64,000 bases of DNA from Haloarcula amylovorans (GTDB lineage Archaea > Halobacteriota > Halobacteria > Halobacteriales > Haloarculaceae), in NCBI RefSeq assembly GCF_004681185.1, contig NZ_SRIF01000008.1, positions 1 to 64,000 of the forward strand, read 5' to 3'. A program made the position numbers and the translations under genes. Below the pieces are notes generated by a model. The model did no database searches. It was not told where the DNA came from and saw nothing but the letters and a program-made list of their open reading frames with translations. Numbering within the stretch: the stretch's first letter is position 1; each line of letters opens with the position of its first letter. Below are positions 17,593-26,032 of the stretch, one piece after another.

Positions 17593-18684
17593 ATGGCCGG
17601 TGCTGTCCCGCGCGCAGTCGTGGCCGACGACTCTCACTTCATGCGAAGCATCATCTCCGATATGCTCGAAGAAGGGGGAATCGACGTCGTCGCCGAGGCT
17701 CGCAATGGACGCGAAGCCGTAGCGGCCGTCCGCGAACACGAACCGGACGTCGTGACGATGGACGTCGAGATGCCCGAAATGGACGGAATCGAGGCCACCG
17801 AACGGATCATGGCCGAACGGCCGACGCCGGTGTTGATGCTGTCGGCCCACACCGACGAGAACGCCGACGTGACCTTCGAGGCACTCGATAAGGGGGCCGT
17901 GGACTTCTTCACGAAACCCGGCGGCGAGGTGTCGATGGAGATGTCTCGGCTGAAAGACCAACTCGTCGACATCGTGTCCTCCGTCGCCGAGGCCGGTGTT
18001 CGTGGGACAGGCACCTCCGATGCGAACGCGGGCGCACAGAGTCGCTCCGCTGGACGGACCAGCGGCCGTTCGACCGACGAGCCACGAACGTACGTCGCGG
18101 ACCCGACGGTCGTCATCGGCTCGTCGACCGGCGGGCCGAAGATGGTCGAGCAAGTGCTGTCGGAGCTGCCCGTCGCAGCTGATCTCCGGGTTCTCATCGT
18201 CCAGCACATGCCCGAGGGATTCACCGGCCGCTTCGCCGAGCGTATCGACGCGCGTAGCGAGTACGACGTTCGGGAGGCGACCGACGGCGCGCGAATCGGT
18301 GGGGGCGAAGCGCTCGTCGCCGCCGGCGACAGCCACATGGAGATCAAGAACTACCGGAACGGCCGGCTCCGGGTGAAGCTGACGAAAGACGAACCGGTCA
18401 ACAGCGTCCGACCGGCAGTCGACGTGACGATGGCGACGGCCGCGACGACCATCGACGACCCGCTCGTCGGCGTCATCCTCACCGGAATGGGCGAGGACGG
18501 CGCAGACGGTATCCGCCGGATCAAGGCCGCCGGCGGGCGGACCATCGCACAGGACGAGACCACATCTGCCGTCTATGGGATGCCCCAGCGGGCGGCCGAA
18601 ACCGGCTGCGTCGATTCGGTGCTTCCCATCGACGACGTGGCCAGCGGCATTTTAGCGACGATTACGACCGAGGTGACCCCATAA
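17593..18684 (+). CDS. cheB: Protein-glutamate methylesterase CheB
   Basis: 363 residues. The N-terminal receiver domain has ADDSHFMR and the phosphoacceptor in VTMDVEMPEMDG. A 60-aa Ser/Thr/Arg linker precedes the C-terminal methylesterase with the Ser of VIGSSTGGP, the His of LIVQHMPEGF and the Asp of GMGEDGADG. It demethylates and deamidates transducers. ATG 17593 is chosen; GTG 17587 is possible because GGAGG at 17578-17582 sits between ideal spacings. Its stop overlaps the cheA start (TAATG). Confidence 0.96.
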   Translation: MAGAVPRAVVADDSHFMRSIISDMLEEGGIDVVAEARNGREAVAAVREHEPDVVTMDVEMPEMDGIEATERIMAERPTPVLMLSAHTDENADVTFEALDKGAVDFFTKPGGEVSMEMSRLKDQLVDIVSSVAEAGVRGTGTSDANAGAQSRSAGRTSGRSTDEPRTYVADPTVVIGSSTGGPKMVEQVLSELPVAADLRVLIVQHMPEGFTGRFAERIDARSEYDVREATDGARIGGGEALVAAGDSHMEIKNYRNGRLRVKLTKDEPVNSVRPAVDVTMATAATTIDDPLVGVILTGMGEDGADGIRRIKAAGGRTIAQDETTSAVYGMPQRAAETGCVDSVLPIDDVASGILATITTEVTP

Positions 18685-20654
18685 TGGACGACCAGTATCT
18701 AGACGCATTCATCCGTGAGAGCGAGGAGGCGATAACCGAACTGAACAACTCCCTGTTGGACTTAGAGTCCGACCCGTCCGACCAAGCGGCGATGGACTCT
18801 ATCTTCCGCACTGCACACACGCTGAAGGGGAACTTCGGCGCGATGGGCTTTACCGACGCGGCAAACCTCGCGCACGCGATGGAGGACTTACTCGACGCGA
18901 TGCGACAGGGCGAGATGGCGGTCTCGTCCGACGTGATGGACCTCGTCTTCGCGGGCGTCGACCAGATCGAGATCATCGTCAACGAGATCGAGGCCGAGGG
19001 CGAGTCACAGACGACCACCGACGAGACGGTTGACGAACTGCGCGCGGTGCTCGAATCGGGAGCGGCGGCCGCCAGCGCTGGTGCGACCGCAGGTGCTGCG
19101 GCCGCGGGAAGCGGGGGAGACGACGGCGAGGCGGTCAATATCGACGGCGAGACTGACCTCGACCCCGCCGACGCCGAGGGACAGGTCGTCCACACGACGG
19201 TCAGCGTCGGCGAGTCGGACATGCTCGGCGTCGACTCGATGCTGGCCCTGGAAGGCATCGAAGATGTCTTCGATATTCTGGCGTTCGTCCCCGACCGGGC
19301 GGCCATCGAGGACGGCGAGTTCGAGGAGACGTTCACGCTCTATCTCGACGCGCCGGATGCCGCGACGGTCGACGCCGAACTGGCGTCGGTCGGCAAGGTC
19401 GACTCCTTCGAGGCGACGGACGTAACCGAGATGCTTTCGGCCGACAAAGGTAGTAACGCCGAACCCCCGAGTCCCGCTTCCGGAGCGACCGAGAGTGGCG
19501 AGGAAGAGCACAGCGTCGACGAGATCAAGTCCGTTCGCGTAGACGTCGACCAACTCGACGACCTCCACGGACTGGTCGAGCAGTTGGTGACGAGTCGCAT
19601 CAAGCTCCGGCGCTCGGTCGAACAGAACGACCTCGACTCGGCGGGCGAGACGCTGAACGAACTGGATAAGATAACGGCGAACCTCCAGAACACGGTGATG
19701 GACATGCGGCTCATCCCGCTGAAGAAGGTCGTCGGGAAGTTCCCGCGACTGGTCCGTGACCTCTCGCGCAACTTAGAGAAGGACGTCGACTTCGAGATCG
19801 AGGGCGAGGACATCGAACTCGACCGCACGATCCTCACCGAAATTTCGGACCCGCTGATGCACATCCTCCGGAACGCCGTCGACCACGGCATCGAAGCGCC
19901 GGCAGAACGCGAGGCAAACGGGAAGTCGCCGACGGGACAGATCACGCTGCGGGCTTCCCGCGAACGCGATCACGTCATCATCGAAGTCGAAGACGACGGT
20001 GCCGGTTTGGACGTGGAGGGGATCAGACAGAAAGCCGTCGAGAAGGGCGTTCGCTCGCCCGAGGAACTCGACGCGATGGACGACTCGGCCGTCTACGACC
20101 TCGTCTTCCACCCCGGCTTCTCGACGGCCGAGGAGGTGACGGATACGAGCGGCCGCGGGGTCGGCATGGACGTGGTCCACGATACCGTCACCCAACTGGA
20201 CGGGTCGGTCAACGTCGAATCCACCGAAGGTGAGGGGACGACCGTCGCCCTCCGTCTACCCGTGACGATGGCTATCGTGAAGGTGCTGTTCGTCGAGGTG
20301 GGCGACGAGGAGTACGGTATCCCCATCAAGAACGTCGACGAGATAACGGCGACCGGCGCGGTCAAGCAGGTCAACGGGAAGGAGGTCATCAAGCACAACG
20401 ACGACATCTACCCGGTCGTCCACTTAGACGACGCCTTCGAGGTCCCCGGCGAGACGGCGAACGGCGACGGGATGCTTGTCCGTATCCGGGAGTCAGAGCG
20501 CCAGATCGCGCTCCACTGTGACTCGGTGAACAGTCAGGAGGAAGTCGTCGTCAAGCCACTGGAGGGCATCCTCTCGGGGACGGCCGGCCTCTCCGGGACT
20601 GCCGTACTCGGCGACGGCAACATCGTCCACATCCTCGACGTGGTGACGCTATGA
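18684..20654 (+). CDS. cheA: Chemotaxis histidine kinase CheA
   Basis: 656 residues. P1 phosphotransfer domain with the phosphorylatable His45 in TAHTLKGNF, then an Ala/Gly linker and a P2-like segment. The dimerisation helices start at VRVDVDQLDDLHGLVEQL. The ATPase has N-box HILRNAVDHGIE, G1 EDDGAGLD and G2 GRGVGMDVV, and a C-terminal CheW-like domain. It autophosphorylates and passes phosphate to CheY and CheB. Overlaps cheR by 4 nt. Confidence 0.97.
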   Translation: MDDQYLDAFIRESEEAITELNNSLLDLESDPSDQAAMDSIFRTAHTLKGNFGAMGFTDAANLAHAMEDLLDAMRQGEMAVSSDVMDLVFAGVDQIEIIVNEIEAEGESQTTTDETVDELRAVLESGAAAASAGATAGAAAAGSGGDDGEAVNIDGETDLDPADAEGQVVHTTVSVGESDMLGVDSMLALEGIEDVFDILAFVPDRAAIEDGEFEETFTLYLDAPDAATVDAELASVGKVDSFEATDVTEMLSADKGSNAEPPSPASGATESGEEEHSVDEIKSVRVDVDQLDDLHGLVEQLVTSRIKLRRSVEQNDLDSAGETLNELDKITANLQNTVMDMRLIPLKKVVGKFPRLVRDLSRNLEKDVDFEIEGEDIELDRTILTEISDPLMHILRNAVDHGIEAPAEREANGKSPTGQITLRASRERDHVIIEVEDDGAGLDVEGIRQKAVEKGVRSPEELDAMDDSAVYDLVFHPGFSTAEEVTDTSGRGVGMDVVHDTVTQLDGSVNVESTEGEGTTVALRLPVTMAIVKVLFVEVGDEEYGIPIKNVDEITATGAVKQVNGKEVIKHNDDIYPVVHLDDAFEVPGETANGDGMLVRIRESERQIALHCDSVNSQEEVVVKPLEGILSGTAGLSGTAVLGDGNIVHILDVVTL

Positions 20655-21463
20655 GCGGCGACACCGACGACCGGCAGTTCCAGCGGCTGCTCTCGTTTAT
20701 CGGGTCGGAGATGGACTTCGAGTCGTCCTTTTACAACGACGCGTACCTCGACCGCCGCATCACCGCGCGGATGCGCCGAACCGACACTGACGGGTACGGC
20801 GCGTACAAGCGCATCCTCGAACGAGACGACGGCGAGCGCGAGAAGCTACTCGACTCCCTCTCGATCAACGTCACCGGCTTCTTCCGGAATCCCGACGCGT
20901 GGGAGCAGTTACGGTCGGTCCTGCGTGAGCTGACGGCCGAGAACGACCGAGTCAGACTGTGGTCCGCGCCGAGCGCCGACGGCCGCGAGCCGTACTCGGC
21001 GGCGATGCTGGCGCTAGATGACCCGCAGATCGACGCCGGTCGCGTCGAAATCATCGGGACGGACATCAACGCCGACATCCTCCGGGAAGCCCGGCGAGCG
21101 ACGTACCAGACCTCACAGACGACGGATATCGCCGACGAACTCGCGCCGCTCAGCGACTACACCGAGTACGTCGAGGAAGACGGGAACACGTTCGAGGTCC
21201 GCGACGCCGTCACGGAGATGGTCACATTCCAGCAACACGACCTTATTCGCGGCGACCCCAAGCGGGACTTCGATCTGGTGTTCTGTCGGAACCTCCTCAT
21301 ATACATCGACGCCGAGTACAAGGTCCCCATCTTCGAGACGATCCGCGGGTCGCTTCGAGAAGGAGGCTACCTCATGATCGGGATGACCGAGACGCTGCCG
21401 ACGGCCTGTCGGGACTCGTTCGAACCCGTCGATAAGCAACACCGCATCTACCGCCGGGTGTAG
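20651..21463 (+). CDS. cheR: Chemotaxis methyltransferase CheR
   Basis: 270 residues. N-terminal CheR helical domain (DRRITARMRRTDTDGYGAY), SINVTGFFRNPDAWE, SAM domain with VEIIGTDINADIL, DLVFCRNLLIYID and a C-terminal RIYRR. It methylates transducer glutamates. The first SAM-binding motif, normally WSAGCSTGEEPYS, reads WSAPSADGREPYS here: the G-C-S-T-G segment is altered. EPYS and the downstream NLLIYID are intact, so I expect a functional enzyme. Confidence 0.94.
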   Translation: MSGDTDDRQFQRLLSFIGSEMDFESSFYNDAYLDRRITARMRRTDTDGYGAYKRILERDDGEREKLLDSLSINVTGFFRNPDAWEQLRSVLRELTAENDRVRLWSAPSADGREPYSAAMLALDDPQIDAGRVEIIGTDINADILREARRATYQTSQTTDIADELAPLSDYTEYVEEDGNTFEVRDAVTEMVTFQQHDLIRGDPKRDFDLVFCRNLLIYIDAEYKVPIFETIRGSLREGGYLMIGMTETLPTACRDSFEPVDKQHRIYRRV

Positions 21464-21464
21464 C

Positions 21465-22697
21465 ATGAGCCTCTACGAACTCGAACGCGACGGCGAGATA
21501 CAGGAACTCATCCGGGTGTTACGCGAGAGCGACAACGAACGCGTTCGAACTCGGGCGGCCGAGTTACTGGGCAACTTTGAAACCCACGACGACCGACGAG
21601 ACGCGGTCAACGCCCTCGTGCAGGCCGCACAGGGCGACAGCAGCGCCGTCACCGCGGCGGCCATCGACTCGCTCGACGAGCTGGGCGAGGGGGCCATCGA
21701 ACAACTTATCGGCGAGATGGCCGGCGTCGAGTTAGACGGTGACGCGGCCGACTGGGTGACCGCGAAGGCGTTCGTCCAGGCGCTCTCGGCGGATGTCCCC
21801 GAACTGCGGATGGCCGCGGCCAACGGTTTGGGTCGACTTGGACAGGCCGATACCGTCCCGCAACTGGCCGAGCGATTCGACGACGCCGATCCGCGAGTGC
21901 GGGCGCGAGCGGCCCGGTCGGCGGGGAAGATCGGCGACTCGCGAGCCACGGGGCCGCTCGAATCGCTGCTGACGGACCCGAAGGGCGCGGTGCGTCGAGA
22001 GGCGGCCGAGGCGCTGGGAAACGTCGGTAACCGACAGGCGTTGCAGGCACTGCTCCCGATGTACGAGGACGACGACGAGCGTGTCCGTCGAATCGCCGTC
22101 GGTGCGTTCGGCAACTTCGAGAACGGCCGTCCCGTCGACTATCTGGTCGAGGCGCTTTCGGACGAGTCGGCGGCCGTCCGCCGGACTGCGGTGTACTCGC
22201 TCATCGAACTGCTCTCGAACGTCCCGACCGAGCAGAGCCACGACATCCGCGACACCGTCGTCGAGAAACTCTCGAATACGGACGACCGGAGCGTCGTCGT
22301 GCCGCTGGCGGAGATTCTCGAAGAGAGCACGCAGGCCGCCCAGCGGCGCAACACCGCGTGGCTGTTGGGCCGGGTCACGAGCGATCAGGAGCGCGACCGG
22401 GTCATCGACGGGCTCGTCGAGGCACTCTCCGACGACGACCAGATGCTCCGGCAGTTCGCCGCGACGAGTCTGGCGGAGCTGGGCGGTCCCGACAACATGG
22501 TCGAGCGCCGTCTGTTGCCGGTCGTTCAAGATGCGACCATCGACCCACAGATTCGGGGCCAGGCCATCTTCACGCTCGGGAAGGTCGGCGGCGAGCGCTC
22601 GCGGAAGGCGCTGGATACGCTCATCGACGACACCGAACACGACGTCGTCCGGAAGAAAGCCTTCTCTGCCATCTCGAAACTCGGTGGGCGCGGATGA
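21465..22697 (+). CDS. HEAT-repeat protein of the che operon
   Basis: 410 residues made of about a dozen 31-aa HEAT/PBS-lyase repeats, e.g. RVRTRAAELLGNFE, PELRMAAANGLGRLG, RVRARAARSAGKIG, AVRREAAEALGNVG and QIRGQAIFTLGKVG. In Halobacterium salinarum a HEAT protein encoded next to CheF was shown to interact with the CheF/ArlCE complex; this is the same neighbourhood. Likely a scaffold between CheF/CheY and the motor. Overlaps cheF by 4 nt. Confidence 0.9.
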   Translation: MSLYELERDGEIQELIRVLRESDNERVRTRAAELLGNFETHDDRRDAVNALVQAAQGDSSAVTAAAIDSLDELGEGAIEQLIGEMAGVELDGDAADWVTAKAFVQALSADVPELRMAAANGLGRLGQADTVPQLAERFDDADPRVRARAARSAGKIGDSRATGPLESLLTDPKGAVRREAAEALGNVGNRQALQALLPMYEDDDERVRRIAVGAFGNFENGRPVDYLVEALSDESAAVRRTAVYSLIELLSNVPTEQSHDIRDTVVEKLSNTDDRSVVVPLAEILEESTQAAQRRNTAWLLGRVTSDQERDRVIDGLVEALSDDDQMLRQFAATSLAELGGPDNMVERRLLPVVQDATIDPQIRGQAIFTLGKVGGERSRKALDTLIDDTEHDVVRKKAFSAISKLGGRG

Positions 22698-23563
22698 GCG
22701 ACGGTGAACGGGCGCTGGCCGACTCGAAAGGGAAGTTCGTGCAGGTGGTCAAAGACGGCCGGAAGCGAAACGACATCGAGTGGCTGCCGGGTCGCGTCGT
22801 CCTCTCGAACAAACGACTGGTGCTGGCGACGAATCAGGGCAAGCGCACCCTCCCGCTCTCGAAGCTCACGAGCGTGACCGCCAGCCAGATGAACCAGTCG
22901 CTCGCACAGGTCGACAGTTACATCAAACTGCAGGCAGGCCGCGACGTGTGGCTGGTCTCGGCGGTCGCCGACGAGTTCGAGGAGGAACTCTATCGCGCGT
23001 TGCTCGACCAGATCGTCGTCCTCGTGAGACATCCCGCAGTGAAAGGCGGGGTCGTACAGGACACCGGCTGGGAGAAAGCCCGGCTGAAGCTCGACGACGA
23101 GAGCGACGAGACCATCGACCTCGCCACCGCCAGCGGCACGTTCGTCGAACTGGACATCGACGACGTGGGCACCGTCGAAGCCAAGCGAAAGGACGTCCGG
23201 GGCGAGGAACGCCCGCTTCTGGAGGTCGAACACACCATCGACGGGACGAGCGTCGAGACGTACATCTCCGGGACGCCGCGGCACGTCTCGCTCATCGAGG
23301 GGTTGGTCCGGCAGGGCGAACAGCGAAACGCCGCCGACGACGTTGACCTCTCGTCCGAGGAGACACAGGTGCTGATGGCGCTGTACTCTGGCATCTCGCC
23401 GTTCAAGATCCCCGACTTCGTCGACATGGACACAGAGGACGTCGAGGCCGTCTACGACCGCCTCATCGAGTCCGATATTTTAGAACCCGTCCGCACCCGC
23501 CGCGAGGTCCAGTTAGAGGCCCGTGGGCGCTCCATCGCGGGCGAGGCCATCGCCGACCAGTAG
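22694..23563 (+). CDS. cheF: Archaeal chemotaxis adaptor CheF (DUF439), copy 1
   Basis: 289 residues. The N-terminal PH-like domain has GRVVLSNKRLVLA, a central beta domain contains PLLEVEH, and the C-terminal winged-helix-like region has EETQVLMALYSGI. Family knowledge: CheF binds CheY-P and ArlCE/ArlD and so links the bacterial-type chemotaxis core to the archaellum. ATG 22694 overlaps the HEAT stop (ATGA). A paralogue with the same pattern (GRVVLSQKRLVLA, PVLEVRH, KKEVLVAMYST) lies at 30209-31087. Confidence 0.95.
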   Translation: MSDGERALADSKGKFVQVVKDGRKRNDIEWLPGRVVLSNKRLVLATNQGKRTLPLSKLTSVTASQMNQSLAQVDSYIKLQAGRDVWLVSAVADEFEEELYRALLDQIVVLVRHPAVKGGVVQDTGWEKARLKLDDESDETIDLATASGTFVELDIDDVGTVEAKRKDVRGEERPLLEVEHTIDGTSVETYISGTPRHVSLIEGLVRQGEQRNAADDVDLSSEETQVLMALYSGISPFKIPDFVDMDTEDVEAVYDRLIESDILEPVRTRREVQLEARGRSIAGEAIADQ

Positions 23564-23585
23564 CTATCGAGCGGCTGTCGAGCGC

Positions 23586-25484
23586 TCACACCGGCGGCGA
23601 ACTACCCAGCAGTCGCGCGTAGTGAACCTGTTCGCTGACGACCCGCGAGAGCGGCAACAGGAACTCGCCGGTCGTCGGGAACAGGGAGAGTCCGGCGACG
23701 AGGAGGTACACCGTCGTCGCGCCGGCCGCGAGCCCGAGGGCGACGACACCGACTCGCTCGAACCCGCCGCTGACCGTTTCGAGCAGCGCCCACGCGGCGA
23801 CGACAGCTGCGAGGGGAAGGGCCACGAGCGCGTACAGTTGGACGGCCTCACCGAGTACCAGCTCCTCGGTGGTGATCACGCCGAGGTAGGCCGGCACGCC
23901 GACCCCGATGGTTCCCGCGTACGAAAGTGAGAGCGGTCGAGGGTCTCCAGCGACGGTTCGTCGGATCTCGGGCGTGCGAGCGAGCCAGTAGACGGCGATC
24001 GGGTACAGCGGGTGGAGATACCGAACCGTGAACATGTGATGGATCAGGACCTGCTGGAGGTAGAGGCCGACGAGCAAGCCGACGTAGACGAGCGAGAATG
24101 CATCGAGCGTGCGAACCGGCGACCAGTTGCGCGGGTCGATGACGAATCGGTCACCACCGGCCTGCGCCCGTCGAATCGCCAACAGGGGAACAGCTACCAG
24201 CGCGCCGAGCAGCGGCATCGACGCCAGCACGCTCAGATTAATCGCGGCGTCTTGTGCCGACCGCAGCGTCGGGACGTAGCCGGTGTGGACGAACACCCCC
24301 GACAGGTGCCCGGGGTCCAACAGGAGGGCGTAGGAGGCAACGAACTGCCCGACGATTCGGGAGACTGGTGTCGGTAGGAGCGAGTCGCCGCCCCTGCCCG
24401 TCGTTCCGCCAGCGTCGCCGCTCGCGGCACTGCCCGCGTTCCCGCCGCTCAGAACGTCACCCGTGTAGCTATCGAGCAGTCGCGGCGGCGACAGCGGATT
24501 TCCGGAAATGGTCGCGTTCGTGAGGAAGAACGGTAACAGGGAGAGCAACAGCGCCGCGCCGACCAACAGGAGGTCCCGGGGCGCGTTCGAGCGGGCCGTC
24601 GGTACGTCGACAGCGGCGACGGCGACGAGGAGAATGAACCCTTCTGGCGCGTGAACCCACGCCATCGCCCCGACCCAGACGTACGTCAGCGCGCGAAACC
24701 GGGTCGCGCGCTGGTGGGTCGGGGCCGCACGGCTCCGGTAGAGCGTGTACATCGCGCAGACGACGAGCAGCGCCGTCACGCTGTGGCGCTTCGGCAGCGT
24801 CGCCCAGAACCCGACCGGCGAGGCCAGCATCGTGGCGAGCGCCGCGGCGACGCCGAGTCGCCGACCGTGCAGCCGCGAGACGAGGCGGTAACAGACGACG
24901 GTGAGGAGGGCGGCCGCGAGCGCTGTCGTCAGTTGGAGCGCGACGAGGGGGAGCCACCACGACGACAGCGGCGTCGTCAGGGCAAGATTCACACAGAACA
25001 GCGCCAGCCCGACGGCGGTGCCGGCCACCACCGCCGTACGCTGTCGGTCCAGTCGCGTCCCGACGGCGTGGGCGACGCCGACGAGCGCCAGTGACCACGC
25101 GCCGGAGAGCACCACCCGAACGTCGGCGACCGCGGCGAGTGCTCGGAGCGCGACGTACCACACCGCCGAGACGAGAACGACGCCATAGTTGCGTCCGTAC
25201 ACTCGTCCATCGACGAGGTAGGTTCCCGGCGTCGCTCCCGAGGCCGGGCCATACACCGCCCGTGTGATGTCGAGGTGGCCCTCGACGACGGCTACGAGCG
25301 TATTGGCGAACGTGTACTGGTCGTTCGAGAAGAAACCGAGCCGCCACGTCAACCCCACCCAAACGAACGACGCCAGCAGTAGCGTTGCGCCGGTCCGGTC
25401 ACCGAGGACCGCTCGCCACGTCGCCGTTCGGAGGTCCGCGAGTTCGACCGTCTCGCCCGCGAGCAGGCGGTCGGTGACGCTCAC
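23586..25484 (-). CDS. Polytopic membrane protein, module copy 2, function unknown
   Basis: 632 residues from GTG 25484, which overlaps the partner stop (GTGA). Many hydrophobic segments; N-terminal motifs FFSNDQYTFANTLVAVVEGHL, then GRVYGRNYGVV, and KRHSVTALLVV. A Gly/Ser-rich insert falls at about residues 340-371, the same place as in copy 1 (11236-13197). The paralogue shares gene order, overlap type and insert position, so a duplicated unit is clear even though the sequences have diverged. Convergent with cheF (22-bp gap). Confidence 0.8.
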   Translation of the reverse strand: MSVTDRLLAGETVELADLRTATWRAVLGDRTGATLLLASFVWVGLTWRLGFFSNDQYTFANTLVAVVEGHLDITRAVYGPASGATPGTYLVDGRVYGRNYGVVLVSAVWYVALRALAAVADVRVVLSGAWSLALVGVAHAVGTRLDRQRTAVVAGTAVGLALFCVNLALTTPLSSWWLPLVALQLTTALAAALLTVVCYRLVSRLHGRRLGVAAALATMLASPVGFWATLPKRHSVTALLVVCAMYTLYRSRAAPTHQRATRFRALTYVWVGAMAWVHAPEGFILLVAVAAVDVPTARSNAPRDLLLVGAALLLSLLPFFLTNATISGNPLSPPRLLDSYTGDVLSGGNAGSAASGDAGGTTGRGGDSLLPTPVSRIVGQFVASYALLLDPGHLSGVFVHTGYVPTLRSAQDAAINLSVLASMPLLGALVAVPLLAIRRAQAGGDRFVIDPRNWSPVRTLDAFSLVYVGLLVGLYLQQVLIHHMFTVRYLHPLYPIAVYWLARTPEIRRTVAGDPRPLSLSYAGTIGVGVPAYLGVITTEELVLGEAVQLYALVALPLAAVVAAWALLETVSGGFERVGVVALGLAAGATTVYLLVAGLSLFPTTGEFLLPLSRVVSEQVHYARLLGSSPPV

Positions 25485-25948
25485 GATCGAACCACCACGG
25501 TGATCTGTCGCTGCAGGAGGTCGCGGTCGCGGTCTCCCTCCCGCACCCAGATAGAGAGAATCGCGTCGTAGCGTCGCTGTTCGATCCTGTCGGGGCTGAC
25601 AGTAGTTGGACTGGCGACCAGTCGCTGGGTTCCCGAACGGCCGGCGAGTTCGTAGCGACTCGTGGCCGTCAGCCACAGTCTCGGTACGTCGATGGTGTAG
25701 CGGAGCCGCGGCGACCCGCGCACGTCGGCGACGGTGACGACGGCCGGCGGCGCATCGAGGTGGTAGCGCCCGCTCCCGAAGCGACCGCGTTCGAGCGTGA
25801 CAGTTTCGCTGGGCGCGGACTCGACGGTGACGGCAGCGTTATCAGCGACGTCGGGGGCGCGCTGGAGTCCGTCGACGCCCAGCGGCCCGACGGCGACGGC
25901 CGCGACGACGACGAGCAGTGAGAACCCGACCGCGACGCGCCCGACCAT
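25481..25948 (-). CDS. Small exported partner protein, module copy 2
   Basis: 155 residues: N-terminal hydrophobic segment (GFSLLVVVAAVAVGPLG), then a beta-rich domain with GRFGSGRYHLDAPPAVVTV, PRLRYTIDV and SGTQRL, all matching positions in the 158-aa partner of copy 1. It lacks the lipobox cysteine, so it is likely anchored by its signal-like helix. Unknown function. Confidence 0.78.
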   Translation of the reverse strand: MVGRVAVGFSLLVVVAAVAVGPLGVDGLQRAPDVADNAAVTVESAPSETVTLERGRFGSGRYHLDAPPAVVTVADVRGSPRLRYTIDVPRLWLTATSRYELAGRSGTQRLVASPTTVSPDRIEQRRYDAILSIWVREGDRDRDLLQRQITVVVRS

Positions 25949-26032
25949 AGTTGTCGACGATTTGCGAGCGGGCTATAAGTGTGTAGGGGGGCGGTTATCG
26001 GTCGGGATAACGGGACTCGCCCCGTGCTCGGC

